NCBI RefSeq assembly: GCF_900105155.1
Contig: NZ_LT629762.1
Coordinates: 5,403,501-5,467,500 of the forward strand
Origin: Pseudomonas prosekii
Lineage (GTDB): Bacteria > Pseudomonadota > Gammaproteobacteria > Pseudomonadales > Pseudomonadaceae
DNA length: 64,000 nt
Reading direction: 5' to 3'
Positions 18,412 through 28,363 of this stretch are shown here, piece after piece. Each line of letters begins with the position of its first letter. Position 1 is the stretch's first letter. Made by a program: the position numbers and the translations under genes. The notes under the pieces were generated by a model that did not search any database, was not told where the DNA came from, and saw only the letters and a program-made list of their open reading frames with translations.

Positions 18412-21400
18412 TCAGTCGTTTTTCGCCCGGTGCAGTTCTTCGATGGTGTCGATCAATGCGTCGTACGACACCGGTTTTCCGAGGTGGCGGTCGAAGCCGG
18501 ATTTGCGTGATTTCTCGACGTCGCTTTCAGCGCCATAACCGGTCAGGGCGATTGCCGGGGTTGCGCGGATATGTGGCAATGCCCGCAGCGCGCGCATCAG
18601 TTCGTAGCCGCTCATGCCCGGCATGCCCACGTCAGAAACCACCACGTCGAATTGCCCGGTTTGCGCTGCCGCCAGCGCCTGCTGCGGTTCGCAAAACGCG
18701 ATGACTTCGGCGTCTTCCATTTCCAGCAGCATCTTCAGCGTCTCCAGCACGTCCGGCGAGTCATCAACCAGCAACACGGTCAAACCGGCCAGCCGCCCGG
18801 ACTGTTGATCGGCCTGCGCCGCTGGCGTCAGTTGATCATCCGGTTGGCTCAGTGGCAGCAACACGGTGAACGTGCAGCCCAGCCCCAGCCCGGCGGATTT
18901 GACCTTGACGCTGCCGCCGTGGGCCTCGGTCAACTGGCGCACCAGTGACAGGCCGATGCCCAGGCCTTCGCGGTGATGCGTCGCGTGCTGATTGGCCGCC
19001 TGACCGAACAGGTCAAACACTTCATGCAAGCTGTCAGCGCTCAGGCCCAGGCCGCTGTCCTGCACGTCGAGCCGGGCCATTGCGCCGACGCGCGAGGCGA
19101 TCAAACGGATCTTGCCGCCCGCCGGGGTGAACTTCAGCGCATTGTTCACCAGGTTCCAGATGATCTGCTCGACGCGCGTCGGGTCGGCGTCAATCATCAG
19201 CGCCTCAGGCAATTCAAGCTTCACATCGACGTTCTGGTGCGCGTTGATCACCACTTGATAAACGTCCTGGAGCATCCGGTTCAAATCGACGGTGCTGCGC
19301 TTGAGGCGCAGCTTGCCGGTGCGCACGCGGGCGACGTCGAGCAAGTCATCGATGATCCGCGCCTGACTGCTCACGGCATCGCAAATGGTGTTGACGGCTT
19401 TTTCCGCCGGAGCGGTCGATTTGATCAGCGGCAAACGCCGCAGCAATTCGGCGTTGAGCTGGATCAGGTTCAGCGGATGCTTGAGCTCGTGGGACATCAC
19501 CGCGAAGAACTCATCCTTCAAATGGCTGCTGCTCTGAGTCTCGGCCAGTTGCTGGTTTTGCTCTTCATGCAGGCGCTTGTGGCCGGTGAGGTCACGGGCG
19601 ATTTTCACGTAGCCTTGCAGGTTGTCGCCGCGCAGTAGGGTGACTTCGCCGCTGCAATAAAAGCGCGTGCCATCCTTGTGCAGATGCCAGCGTTCGTCTT
19701 CGTTGCGACCCTGAATGCGCACCGTCGACAGCTCGTTTTCCGGGACGCCGGCCGCGCGGTCCTCAGCCGAGAAAATGAAGTCGTAATAAGCGCCTTCGGC
19801 CTCGGCTTTGCTGTAGCCGAAGATCAGTTCTGCACCTTTGTTCCACGTGGTGATGATGCCCAATTCGTCGAGCGTGATGATTGCGTAATCGCGGGTGCTT
19901 TCGGCGACCAGGCGCATACGTTCCTCGCCCTGGCGCAACTCTTCTTCAGCGGCGTGGCGCTTGGTGATATCGATGAACGTCAGCACCGTGCCGTCGATGT
20001 GATCGGCGCTGGAGCGGTAGGGCAGAAGGCGCGCGATGTACCAGCGATTGTCGGTGCTGCTGACTTCGCGTTCGATCATGTTCAGCGATTCGAAAACTTG
20101 CGCGGCGTCGCCGACCAAGTCGTCGTAATTGAGCCGATGGGTGATGTCGAGCAACGAGCGCCCGGTGTCCACCGGCAACATGCTGAAGATATCGGTGGCG
20201 CGTGGCGTGAACCATTTGATGCGCATGCTGCTGTCGACAAACACCGTGGCGATGTCGGTGGAGGCGATCAGGTTGGTCAGGTAATCGTTGATCTTGTCGG
20301 TTTCTTCGACTTTGGTTTTCAGTTCGAAGTTGACCGTCAGCAGCTCTTCGTTGATCGACTGCAACTCTTCCTTGCTGGTTTCCAGCTCTTCGGTGGCCGA
20401 GCGCAGTTCTTCGTTGATCGCCTGCATTTCTTCGTTGGAAGCCTTGAGCTCTTCGCTGGAGACTTCCGATTGTTCGATGGTGTCCTGCAACTGCAATTTG
20501 GTGCGCTGCAACTCGCGTTCGAGGTTGGACAACACCTGATTTTCGCTTTGCAGCACGGTCGAGCTCGACGCCTCGGACGGGTCGACTTCGACTTCCTCAA
20601 ACATCAACAGCACCAATTCGCTGTCGGCCTCTTCTTCACGGTACGGGTGCGCTATCAGGTCGATGCGAAAGCTGCGCTCTGCGCGTTTGATCGCCACGGT
20701 GCGCGACTTGACGACGTGGCTGCCCTGTTGGGCCTGGAACAGCGTGGTGCGTACTTCGAGGCGTAATTCGGGCAGGATCAGCGTCAGCAGATTGCGCGAC
20801 AACTCGCCGCCTACATGGCGCAGATAACACCCGGCGCTTTCGCTCATGTGCAGGATGTCGGCGTTGGCATCGACGATCATGCTCGGGGGTGCCGAGTGTT
20901 CCAGCGCACGTTGGTGAATGTCGGCGAATGATAATTTGCGCGGCTTGTTGCTGGGCGGTGCCTGACGGGTAATGTCGGTGCGCACATAGCCTCCACGTGG
21001 CATGGTCGGAGCCCGGCGGCTGCTGCCGGTGCCGGTTTTGGCGCGGAAGATCCGGTTGCGCTTGTCGACCGGGGCAAACAGGTCGTGGCAGGCGTCGGCG
21101 CTTTCGGAGGTGCCCAGAAACAGGAAGCCGCCGGGGCGCAAGGCAAAGTGGAACATCTGCAGGATTTCACGTTGCACCTCGCGATCCAGATAGATCAGCA
21201 GGTTGCGGCAAACGATCAGGTCCATGTGCGAGAACGGTGGGTCGGACAACAGGCTGTGCTTGGCAAACAAGACCTTTTCGCGCAGCTCTTTACGAATCCG
21301 GTAGTGCTGGTTTTCCTTGCTGAAGTAATGCCGCAAGCGGGTTGGCGGCACATCGGTGACGATCGCTTGCGGGTACAAACCACTGCGGCCGATGCTGATC

Positions 21401-22548
21401 GCGCGTTCGTCGATGTCGGTGGCAAACAGTTGCAACGCCGCCTCGCTGGCGTCGAGCTGCATCTGATCGTTGAGCAACATCGCCAGGCTGTAGACCTCTT
21501 CTCCCGTCGAGCAACCGGCCGACCAGACGCGGATCTCTTCTGTCTCCGGGTGCGCCGAAACGGCAGCGCTGACCAGTTGCGGGACCACGTCGCGTTCCAG
21601 CGCTTCAAAGGCTTCGCGGTCGCGGAAGAAATTGGTCACACCGATCAACATGTCGGCGAGCAACGCTTTGGTTTCTTCGGGGCTGGTCAGCAGGAAACGG
21701 TAATAAGCCGCGAGGTCGGGCTGCGCGGTGACTTGCATGCGTCGCTCGATGCGGCGCAGCACCGTGGCGCGTTTGTAGTGTTTGAAGTCATGGCCGGTGC
21801 CGGCGCGCAGCTGCACCAACACGTCACGCAGCAATTGTTCGGCGGCCACGGCGTCGCGTTCGGCGGCTGAGGCGATGGTTTGCAGGTCGGGATCGTTGGC
21901 GGTGGGCAGGCAGATCGCTTTGGCGTTGCGCCATAATTCCAGCAATTTTTGCGGCATCTCGACGACTGGCAGCACCAGATCGACCATCTGCGTTTCAATA
22001 GCCGCGCGCGGCATGCCGTCGAACTCGGCGTCTTCCGGCGCCTGGGCGAGGGTCACGCCGCCCTGTTCCTTGATCCGCGACAGACCCACCGCGCCGTCCG
22101 AACCGGTGCCGGACAGCACCAGGCAAAACGCGCGCTCGCGGTGCACGTCCGCGAGGTCGCGGAAGAACAGGTCGATGGCTGAGGTCCGGCCCAGGCGCGG
22201 GTCGGCAGGGCTGACTTCAAGCCTGCCGTCATCCATGGCCAAGCGGTGCGCGGGGGAAATGACGTAGACGTGATTGCGTTCGATCGCCACCGATTCGGTG
22301 ACTTGCAGGACCGGCATCTTGGTCGATTCCTGGATGATCTTGTCGGCGATGCTTTCGTGGTCCGGCGACAGGTGCAGGATGATCACGAACGCCATGCCGT
22401 TGTCCTGCGGCATGTTCTCGAAAAACAGTTTGATCGCTTGCAAGCCGCCGGCGGACGCGCCAATGCCGACCACGCCGAAGTCCAGTGGGTGCAGCGCCCG
22501 TTGCTTGGGTGGCGCAACGTCGGTTGAAGCGTCAGGAGAAGTGGTCAT
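18412..22548 (-). CDS. CheB-CheR-PAS hybrid histidine kinase with receiver
   Basis: 1378 residues in one chain. CheB methylesterase comes first (GIGASAGG with Ser32, HLSPDHES, SGTGSDGAVG), then CheR methyltransferase with the SAM motif WSAGCSTGEEVYSLAM. A long Glu/Leu coiled coil (EELKASNEEMQAINEEL) leads to two PAS domains, a HisKA domain (MSHELKHPLN), an ATPase (NNALKFTPAGG) and a C-terminal receiver (DDSPDVLE, phosphoacceptor in VVSDVGMPG, conserved Lys in LGKPVS). No transmembrane helix, so it is a cytosolic sensor. No chemotaxis genes adjoin it. AAGGCACTGGC precedes the chosen ATG. Confidence 0.93.
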   Translation of the reverse strand: MTTSPDASTDVAPPKQRALHPLDFGVVGIGASAGGLQAIKLFFENMPQDNGMAFVIILHLSPDHESIADKIIQESTKMPVLQVTESVAIERNHVYVISPAHRLAMDDGRLEVSPADPRLGRTSAIDLFFRDLADVHRERAFCLVLSGTGSDGAVGLSRIKEQGGVTLAQAPEDAEFDGMPRAAIETQMVDLVLPVVEMPQKLLELWRNAKAICLPTANDPDLQTIASAAERDAVAAEQLLRDVLVQLRAGTGHDFKHYKRATVLRRIERRMQVTAQPDLAAYYRFLLTSPEETKALLADMLIGVTNFFRDREAFEALERDVVPQLVSAAVSAHPETEEIRVWSAGCSTGEEVYSLAMLLNDQMQLDASEAALQLFATDIDERAISIGRSGLYPQAIVTDVPPTRLRHYFSKENQHYRIRKELREKVLFAKHSLLSDPPFSHMDLIVCRNLLIYLDREVQREILQMFHFALRPGGFLFLGTSESADACHDLFAPVDKRNRIFRAKTGTGSSRRAPTMPRGGYVRTDITRQAPPSNKPRKLSFADIHQRALEHSAPPSMIVDANADILHMSESAGCYLRHVGGELSRNLLTLILPELRLEVRTTLFQAQQGSHVVKSRTVAIKRAERSFRIDLIAHPYREEEADSELVLLMFEEVEVDPSEASSSTVLQSENQVLSNLERELQRTKLQLQDTIEQSEVSSEELKASNEEMQAINEELRSATEELETSKEELQSINEELLTVNFELKTKVEETDKINDYLTNLIASTDIATVFVDSSMRIKWFTPRATDIFSMLPVDTGRSLLDITHRLNYDDLVGDAAQVFESLNMIEREVSSTDNRWYIARLLPYRSSADHIDGTVLTFIDITKRHAAEEELRQGEERMRLVAESTRDYAIITLDELGIITTWNKGAELIFGYSKAEAEGAYYDFIFSAEDRAAGVPENELSTVRIQGRNEDERWHLHKDGTRFYCSGEVTLLRGDNLQGYVKIARDLTGHKRLHEEQNQQLAETQSSSHLKDEFFAVMSHELKHPLNLIQLNAELLRRLPLIKSTAPAEKAVNTICDAVSSQARIIDDLLDVARVRTGKLRLKRSTVDLNRMLQDVYQVVINAHQNVDVKLELPEALMIDADPTRVEQIIWNLVNNALKFTPAGGKIRLIASRVGAMARLDVQDSGLGLSADSLHEVFDLFGQAANQHATHHREGLGIGLSLVRQLTEAHGGSVKVKSAGLGLGCTFTVLLPLSQPDDQLTPAAQADQQSGRLAGLTVLLVDDSPDVLETLKMLLEMEDAEVIAFCEPQQALAAAQTGQFDVVVSDVGMPGMSGYELMRALRALPHIRATPAIALTGYGAESDVEKSRKSGFDRHLGKPVSYDALIDTIEELHRAKND

Positions 22549-22813
22549 GCCAGTGCCTTGAAAAGGCGACGTCCTGCGCCGCGACAAAATTTATCAGGCT
22601 TGCGCCCGATTCGAGCAATCATCGACAGCGCCGTTTACTACCGCAGTCGCAAACAGATAAATGCAGCCGCCGTCACTGACGTGGCGGCGGTGAAAGTCAG
22701 CATTCTAAGCGTAAAACGGGTGGAGGTTTAATCGAGGATCTGAATCGACAACTCAACGCGCCCTGGCGTACTGACTCAGTGGTTTAAGCCGGGTCGATTA
22801 TCAAGGGATAGGC

Positions 22814-22840
22814 GGCGACAGGGGAAGGTTCCCTGTCGCC
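22814..22840. terminator. Strong hairpin after lactate permease
   Basis: GGCGACAGGG / CCCTGTCGCC, ten perfect base pairs with a seven-base loop, lies 41 bases beyond the permease stop. No T-run on either side. The remaining space up to the hybrid kinase start (about 270 bases) shows nothing else I can support. Confidence 0.6.
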
Positions 22841-22880
22841 CGAAACATAGCCGCACACGCACCAGGCAATGGGTGGGTTT

Positions 22881-24644
22881 TCAAGGCCCGCCGACCACCA
22901 TGCTGCTGAACGGCGCGACGTACGCCTGCAACGTCACCAGCCCGCCGACCAGAATCGCCAGCACAATCGAATGGAAGAACACGTAGCGCAAAATCTCGCC
23001 TTCATGCCCATACCAGCGGGTGGCGGTGGAGGCGACCACGATGGACTGTGCGTCGACCATTTTGCCCATCACACCCCCGGAGCTGTTGGCCGCTGCCATC
23101 AACACCGGGCTGATCCCCAGTTGCTCGGCCGTCACGCGCTGCAAGCCGCCGAACAGCACGTTTGAGGCGGTGTCGGAACCGGTCAGCGCCACGCCGAGCC
23201 AGCCGAGCAAGGTGCCGAACATCGGGTAGAAAATCCCCGTCGCGGCAAATGCCAGGCCCATGGTCGCGTCCAATCCTGAATAGCGGGTCAGGTAACCCAG
23301 GGCGAGCATCGCGACAATCGTGATCAGCGAATAACGCACCACCCACAACGTTTTCAGATACTGGCGTGCCAATTGCGGGATCGAATACCCCATCAGCAGC
23401 CCACCGAAAATCGCCGCGAAGAAAATCCCGCTGCCGGTCGCGGTGAACCAGGTGAATTTGTAGATCGCTTCTTCGGTTTTCGGCTGCGGCACCACCGGCG
23501 GCACTTTCTCGATTTGCTGGTGCAACGTGGTGAAGGTCAGCGCCGGGGCGAAGATCGGATTGGCCTCGCGCACTGGTTTGCCTTGCGGGTCGAGCCGCTG
23601 CGACTGGGTTTGCGGATCGACCACGGCGCGGGTATCGAACATGTTTTTGAAACCCTGCGTGCCCCAGGCAAACACGAACACCGTGAGGATGATCCACGGC
23701 ATCCACGCGCGCATCACCGCGGGTTTGGCGTCACCGGCAAACGTGCCGCTGGTCTCGGGTTTCTGCTCGTGCTCGGGATCGATTTTCGAGTTATCGACGC
23801 GTCCCGAGAGTGCCGCAGAGGTGTGGATGGTCGCCGGTTTCCAGACCTTGAGGAAACCGGTCAGGCACGCCATGGAGATCAGCGCGGCGATCACGTCCAC
23901 CAGCATCGGCCCGTGGTAGTTCGAGACGACAAATTGCGGGATGGCAAAACTGACCCCGGCGACCAGAATCGCCGGCCAGATTTCGAGCATTTTGCGCCAC
24001 CCGGCAAACGCCCAGATCAGCCAGAACGGCACCAGCACCGAGAAGAAGGGCAGTTGCCGACCGACCATCATCGACAGCTCCATTTCGTCCAGCCCGGTGA
24101 CCTTGGCCAGCGTGATGATCGGCGTGCCGAGCGCGCCAAACGCGACCGGCGCGGTGTTGGCGATCAGCGCCAGGCCCGACGCGGCCAGTGGTGAGAAACC
24201 CAGGCCGATCAGAATCGCCCCGGTCACCGCCACCGGCGTGCCAAACCCGGCCGCGCCTTCGAAGAACGCGCCGAAACAGAACGCGATCAGCAGCAATTGC
24301 AGGCGCCGGTCGTCGGTGATTCGCGCGAGGGAATCCTGCAACACCTTGAACGAGCCGTTCTCGGTGGTCAGACGGTGCAGGAAAATGATGTTGAGGACGA
24401 TCCAGCCAATCGGCAGCAAGCCATTGGCCGCGCCGAACAATGCCGCCGAACCGGCCATGTCGGCCGGCATGCCGAACGCAAAAATCGCGATCAACAGCGC
24501 TGACGCCAGGGCCATCAACGCCGCCAGATGCGCCTTCACATGGAAAAACGCCAAGGATGCGAGCATCACCACCACCGGCACGGCGGCCATGAAGGTCGAT
24601 AACATCGGATTGCCGAACGGGTCGTAGATTTGCTGCCAGACCAT
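22881..24644 (-). CDS. lldP: L-lactate permease
   Basis: 587 residues, 12-14 membrane helices, matching the LctP family in length and motifs: start MVWQQIYDPFGNP, central GAFFEGAAGFGTPVAVTGAI, and C-terminal NSSGGVMGKMVDAQSIVVA. It imports L-lactate (and probably D-lactate and glycolate) with protons. The ATG follows AGAGGTGGA; an upstream in-frame extension is not needed. The usual companions lldD, dld and lldR are not next to it, so here the permease stands alone. Confidence 0.95.
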   Translation of the reverse strand: MVWQQIYDPFGNPMLSTFMAAVPVVVMLASLAFFHVKAHLAALMALASALLIAIFAFGMPADMAGSAALFGAANGLLPIGWIVLNIIFLHRLTTENGSFKVLQDSLARITDDRRLQLLLIAFCFGAFFEGAAGFGTPVAVTGAILIGLGFSPLAASGLALIANTAPVAFGALGTPIITLAKVTGLDEMELSMMVGRQLPFFSVLVPFWLIWAFAGWRKMLEIWPAILVAGVSFAIPQFVVSNYHGPMLVDVIAALISMACLTGFLKVWKPATIHTSAALSGRVDNSKIDPEHEQKPETSGTFAGDAKPAVMRAWMPWIILTVFVFAWGTQGFKNMFDTRAVVDPQTQSQRLDPQGKPVREANPIFAPALTFTTLHQQIEKVPPVVPQPKTEEAIYKFTWFTATGSGIFFAAIFGGLLMGYSIPQLARQYLKTLWVVRYSLITIVAMLALGYLTRYSGLDATMGLAFAATGIFYPMFGTLLGWLGVALTGSDTASNVLFGGLQRVTAEQLGISPVLMAAANSSGGVMGKMVDAQSIVVASTATRWYGHEGEILRYVFFHSIVLAILVGGLVTLQAYVAPFSSMVVGGP

Positions 24645-24847
24645 GTTCCACCTCTGCTTTTTATTGTTGGAGGCGCAGATCCTTTGCGGGTTGACTGCGT
24701 GGAGTATAGGTGGCAATTCGCCGCTGTCCTGTTGCAGGTGGTTTCGCGGGCAAATGAGCGATTTCGCGGGATATCGCTGGTCTGCATAGAAGCTACATTG
24801 AATAGCTACCAGCGGTTTGAAACGTCAACGACACGAGGAGTAGGGCA

Positions 24848-25084
24848 ATGACCGAGCGCCATCTGGTCCACACGGAAACCCTGTCGAACGGGTGCAGGAT
24901 TGATGTCAAAGCGAGGATTCTGCGCGATGGCTCGCTGCAGATGTTTATCGGCGTCTACCAGCCGGACGGCACGGTAATCAATGAAGACCATGAGCCCAAG
25001 CCGCATCTGCTCGACATGGAGGATGCGTTTGAATGGGCCATCGAACAGGCGCGCACCCTCGGCAACTCGCAGCAGACGCTCTAG
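24848..25084 (+). CDS. Small hypothetical protein
   Basis: 78 residues, soluble, with predicted beta strands (RIDVKARILRDGSLQMFIGV) then a helix (LDMEDAFEWAIEQARTL). GAGGAGTAGGGC precedes the ATG. It diverges from the lactate permease gene with about 200 bases between. Conserved-looking, but I do not recognise a named family. Confidence 0.75.
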   Translation: MTERHLVHTETLSNGCRIDVKARILRDGSLQMFIGVYQPDGTVINEDHEPKPHLLDMEDAFEWAIEQARTLGNSQQTL

Positions 25085-25097
25085 GCGTTGCTAGCGA

Positions 25098-25358
25098 TCA
25101 GAAGGTGAACTGGCGTGAAGAGAGTTGAGCCAGCTCGGCGTCGAGCAGGTGTTCGACGAGTACGTCATTGAGAAAGCGGAATTGATCGTTGAGCCCGACC
25201 ACTTCGTTGCTGAAGTGATTGGCGGCCGCGGGCATCAGCAAGGCTTCGAACTGTTTGTCGAACACCAGCGCGAGGTCTTTGCGCGAGACCACGTGCTGCG
25301 AATAGTAGTTGCTGCCGAATACCGGGAAACTCACGGCCAGGTTGACGATGCGGGTCAT
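25098..25358 (-). CDS. Hypothetical protein, second gene of a small operon
   Basis: 86 residues, soluble. Begins MTRIVNLAVSFPVFGSNYYS and ends in an acidic helix. The start overlaps the stop of the 34-residue membrane peptide by four bases (ATGA), so translation is coupled. The frame stays open well upstream, but that part runs through the peptide gene and a repeat and is not coding. No family recognised. Confidence 0.65.
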   Translation of the reverse strand: MTRIVNLAVSFPVFGSNYYSQHVVSRKDLALVFDKQFEALLMPAAANHFSNEVVGLNDQFRFLNDVLVEHLLDAELAQLSSRQFTF

Positions 25359-25459
25359 GACGAGTGCTCCTCGGTGTGGCCGATGTCCAGGAAGAAACGT
25401 GCAAACAGGGTCAGGGTGACGGCGCTGAGGGCCAGGCAGGTCAGCAGATGAATCAACAT
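25355..25459 (-). CDS. 34-residue membrane peptide
   Basis: MLIHLLTCLALSAVTLTLFA then RFFLDIGHTEEHSS: one helix with a short polar tail. GGAGG lies eight bases before the ATG, and the stop overlaps the next gene's start. Clear initiation signals make a real gene likely despite its size. The downstream 86-residue protein is the probable partner. Confidence 0.6.
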   Translation of the reverse strand: MLIHLLTCLALSAVTLTLFARFFLDIGHTEEHSS

Positions 25460-25597
25460 GATGTGCCCCTCCGATGCGGGGATGCGTTGGCGATGGGGCT
25501 GATGGTGCATCGGGCATTTTTTTTGCGGAAGGCGCGCGTGGCGATGGTGAATATCGATGTGAGTGATGGTTGAGGGAATCGGTGTTCTTGTGGGCCT

Positions 25598-25689
25598 CAT
25601 CGCGAGCAGGCTCACTCCTACAGGGATTGGCGCCGTTCACAGATGTTGCGATCACCCCGGCCCCTGTAGGAGTGAGCCTGCTCGCGATG
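25598..25689. repeat. REPIN-like palindrome
   Basis: CATCGCGAGCAGGCTCACTC and its inverted arm GAGTGAGCCTGCTCGCGATG surround a 40-base centre. Confidence 0.92.
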
Positions 25690-25767
25690 CTTTTCCATCG
25701 CCCCATCAACCTCCAGCCACCAGACGAACGGCGAAAATCCTCAACCTATACTCAACTCAATACCTTT

Positions 25768-26883
25768 ATGAGCACCGGGCAATCCGCCCGGCGTCGCCTG
25801 CAGGACACCACGATCTTGGACCTGCGTTCGCTGATCGTCGCCGTGTTGTTGGTCTTGGCCGGATGCGCCACGCCTGCGCGCGCGCCGGTGGTTGTCCCGG
25901 CGGTCTTCGTCGCGCCCGCCACTTGGCAGCAGGTCGATCGGGAGATCGTCGCCGCGTCCCAATCCGCCACCGAACAGACCAAAATCTACGCCCGTGGCGC
26001 CATGGATTACTGGCGCACGCGGGTTTATCAATTGACCGAAGAGAACTTCATTCCTTGGTTCAGCAGCTACTGGACCCAGGAATGGCTGTCGATGAAAGTC
26101 AGTTGGTATTCGATCAGTTCCCAGGGTGAGCAGGATGCGTCGGCCAAGCGTTTGGCCGCGTATTTGCTGGAGCAATACCAGCAGCGGGTCTTGGCGCCGG
26201 CCGCGATAGAAATTGATCCCGAGGCGATTCTCGGTTTGGCCACGGCGTTCTACGTCGACATCCTCCAGGAGGAATTGCAGCGCATTTCCCAGCGTCACGG
26301 CGTGCCGATGGCGCAACTTAATGCTCGCCTGCAGAAAGTCCCGGCGATTGCCCTCGGGCCGCCGCCGGCGCGTAACGCTTCGCTGTATCAGGTGATGCAA
26401 GCCGAGCCGTTGAATACGTTGCCGGCGTATGCGGCGCTGATCGACAAGATCCACAAGGCCGGTGGCGACAAGGGCGTTGATTCTACCGATACGGCGATGG
26501 CGCCAGTGGCCAAGCGCGCCAGCCAACGCATGGAAGCCGAAATGGCCCCGCGCGGCGCGGCTAGCGCGGTGGCGGCTGCAGCGGGGCGCTTTGCCGGCGG
26601 TTTGATCACGGTTGGCGTGGCCGGGATCCGCGCGATTCTTCAGGCCAATGATCGGCCCGACAGTGAAGCGCTGATCCGCAGCAGTCTGGGCAATACCTTC
26701 GATAAAGCCTGGACCAAACTGGTGCAAAACCCGACCACCGGGGTGATGGCGGGGACGCTGTACATCGCCGGGCAGGTCGAAGGCAACCTGGCCGGGCGCG
26801 CCGAACTACCGTCGGTCAGCTCAAGCAGTGGCGCCATCGATTGGAACCCGCCGCAAGTGACTAGTGAGCAGATTTCCCCGTGA
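25768..26883 (+). CDS. Large lipoprotein, unknown function
   Basis: 371 residues. The leader LRSLIVAVLLVLAGC ends in a lipobox (LAGC), so it is anchored in a membrane facing the periplasm. The mature part is mostly helical with a Gly/Ala-rich hydrophobic patch (GGLITVGVAGIRAIL) in the last third. The frame stays open upstream through a REPIN and cannot be coding there. About 160 bases with three GA[AG]CAGATT-like repeats follow the stop. No family name known to me. Confidence 0.75.
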   Translation: MSTGQSARRRLQDTTILDLRSLIVAVLLVLAGCATPARAPVVVPAVFVAPATWQQVDREIVAASQSATEQTKIYARGAMDYWRTRVYQLTEENFIPWFSSYWTQEWLSMKVSWYSISSQGEQDASAKRLAAYLLEQYQQRVLAPAAIEIDPEAILGLATAFYVDILQEELQRISQRHGVPMAQLNARLQKVPAIALGPPPARNASLYQVMQAEPLNTLPAYAALIDKIHKAGGDKGVDSTDTAMAPVAKRASQRMEAEMAPRGAASAVAAAAGRFAGGLITVGVAGIRAILQANDRPDSEALIRSSLGNTFDKAWTKLVQNPTTGVMAGTLYIAGQVEGNLAGRAELPSVSSSSGAIDWNPPQVTSEQISP

Positions 26884-27002
26884 TCAATGGCGTTGTGAGA
26901 TGAACCAGATTATGTGGGGTGAAGCAGATTCTGTGAGGGCGGAACCAGATTTGTAGTTGGCCGAATGGCCGCTGCTGTCCTGAATATCCAGCAGGAATGA
27001 CC

Positions 27003-27033
27003 GATCGCTCCCCCGCTCTGCGCGGGAACGATC
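27003..27033. terminator. Hairpin downstream of potF-like gene
   Basis: GATCGCTCCCCCGC / GCGCGGGAACGATC pairs with two mismatches around a short loop. It lies ten bases beyond the potF stop (minus strand) and probably ends the polyamine transport operon. Confidence 0.6.
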
Positions 27034-27043
27034 AGTGCGGTGA

Positions 27044-28141
27044 TTACTTACCGAGTTTGACCCGCGTCCAGCCGCGGGTCATGACGCGTTGCACGCCAAT
27101 CGGCATGTCGGGAATCGCGTACAGCGTCGCCATTACTGCTTGCGACGGATACGAGCCCGGGTCGTCGCGAATCGCTTCATCCACCAACGGCGTCGCGGCG
27201 GCATTGGCGTTGCTGTAGCCGATGTTGTTGGTGATCTCGGCGATGATGTCCGGGCGCATCAGGAAGTTCATGAACAGGTAGGCGTTGTCGACGTTCGCCG
27301 CATCCCGTGGGATCGCGACCATGTCATAGAAGCTGCCAGCGCCTTCTTTCGGAATGCTGTAATCGATCTTCACTTTGTCGCCAGCCTCTTTGGCGCGTGC
27401 CTTGGCTTGCAACACATCGCCGGAATAACCGACCGCCACGCAGATGTTGCCGTTGGCCAAATCAGAGATGTACTTCGAGGAATGGAAGTACGCCACCGAC
27501 GGCCGAATCTTCATGAACAGCGCTTCGGCTTCGGCGATTTGCGTTTTGTCCTGCGAGTTCACCGGGTAACCCAGATAGTGCAGGGCGGCCGGCAGCATCT
27601 CGGTCGGCGAATCAAGGAAACTGATGCCGCAAGCTTTGAGTTTTTCCGCGTTTTGCGGTTTGAACAGCAAGTCCCAGGAGTTGGTCGGCGCATCGGCACC
27701 GAGCACTTCCTTGACCTTGGCCGGGTTGAAACCGATACCGATCGAGCCCCACATGTACGGGAAGGCATGCGCGTTGTCCGGGTCGCTGGCCGAGGCGTTT
27801 TTCAGCAGCACCGGATTAAGGTTTTTCCAGTTCGGCAGCTTTGATTTGTCCAGTTCCTGATAGACGCCAGCCTTGATCTGCTTGGCCAGGAAACTGTTGG
27901 ACGGCACGACGATGTCGTACCCGGATTTACCTGCGAGCAAGCGTGCTTCGAGGGTTTCATTGCTGTCGAACACATCGTAGGTGACGCGGATACCGGTCTC
28001 GTTTTCGAACTTTTGCAGTGTGTCCGGGGCGATGTAATCCGACCAGTTATAAACGCGCAAAACCTTGTCGTTGGCCTGGGCAACTGTCGCCATGGCGCCC
28101 AATAAGGACAGTGTCAGCAGAGCCCTGCCAAACATTTTCAT
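27044..28141 (-). CDS. potF: Putrescine/spermidine-binding periplasmic protein
   Basis: 365 residues with a Sec signal peptide ([15 protein letters not shown]). The mature protein begins [19 protein letters not shown], diagnostic for PotF/SpuD/SpuE binding proteins, and later carries [20 protein letters not shown]. It captures polyamines for the permease encoded upstream on the same strand. A REPIN and 220 bases separate it from potI, so it may have its own promoter or be made from processed message. GGAG lies eight bases before the ATG. Confidence 0.93.
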   Translation of the reverse strand: MKMFGRALLTLSLLGAMATVAQANDKVLRVYNWSDYIAPDTLQKFENETGIRVTYDVFDSNETLEARLLAGKSGYDIVVPSNSFLAKQIKAGVYQELDKSKLPNWKNLNPVLLKNASASDPDNAHAFPYMWGSIGIGFNPAKVKEVLGADAPTNSWDLLFKPQNAEKLKACGISFLDSPTEMLPAALHYLGYPVNSQDKTQIAEAEALFMKIRPSVAYFHSSKYISDLANGNICVAVGYSGDVLQAKARAKEAGDKVKIDYSIPKEGAGSFYDMVAIPRDAANVDNAYLFMNFLMRPDIIAEITNNIGYSNANAAATPLVDEAIRDDPGSYPSQAVMATLYAIPDMPIGVQRVMTRGWTRVKLGK

Positions 28142-28195
28142 CGGTACAACTCCATTCTTTTTATTCAAAACACAAGCGTGTGGCGAGTGAGCTTT

Positions 28196-28331
28196 CTGTG
28201 GCGAGGGGGCTTGCCCCCGTTGGGTCGCGAAGCGGCCCCCAAACCTGCAACCGAGGTGTACCAAGGACACCGCGTTCACTGGTTTTACGACGGCTTCGCC
28301 GCCGAACGGGGGCAAGCCCCCTCGCCACAGG
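28196..28331. repeat. Long REPIN-like palindrome inside the pot operon
   Basis: CTGTGGCGAGGGGGCTTGCC and GGCAAGCCCCCTCGCCACAG arms with inner GGGTCGCGAAGCGG / GACGGCTTCGCCGCC. It sits between potF and potI, where such elements often stabilise the upstream part of a message. Confidence 0.93.
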
Positions 28332-28363
28332 GTTTGTGTTCACTTGACTGATCAGCAGCGACC

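Noticed and set aside
25570..25767. Longer N-terminus for the lipoprotein gene
   Set aside because: It would run through a REPIN and put the lipoprotein leader in the middle of the protein.
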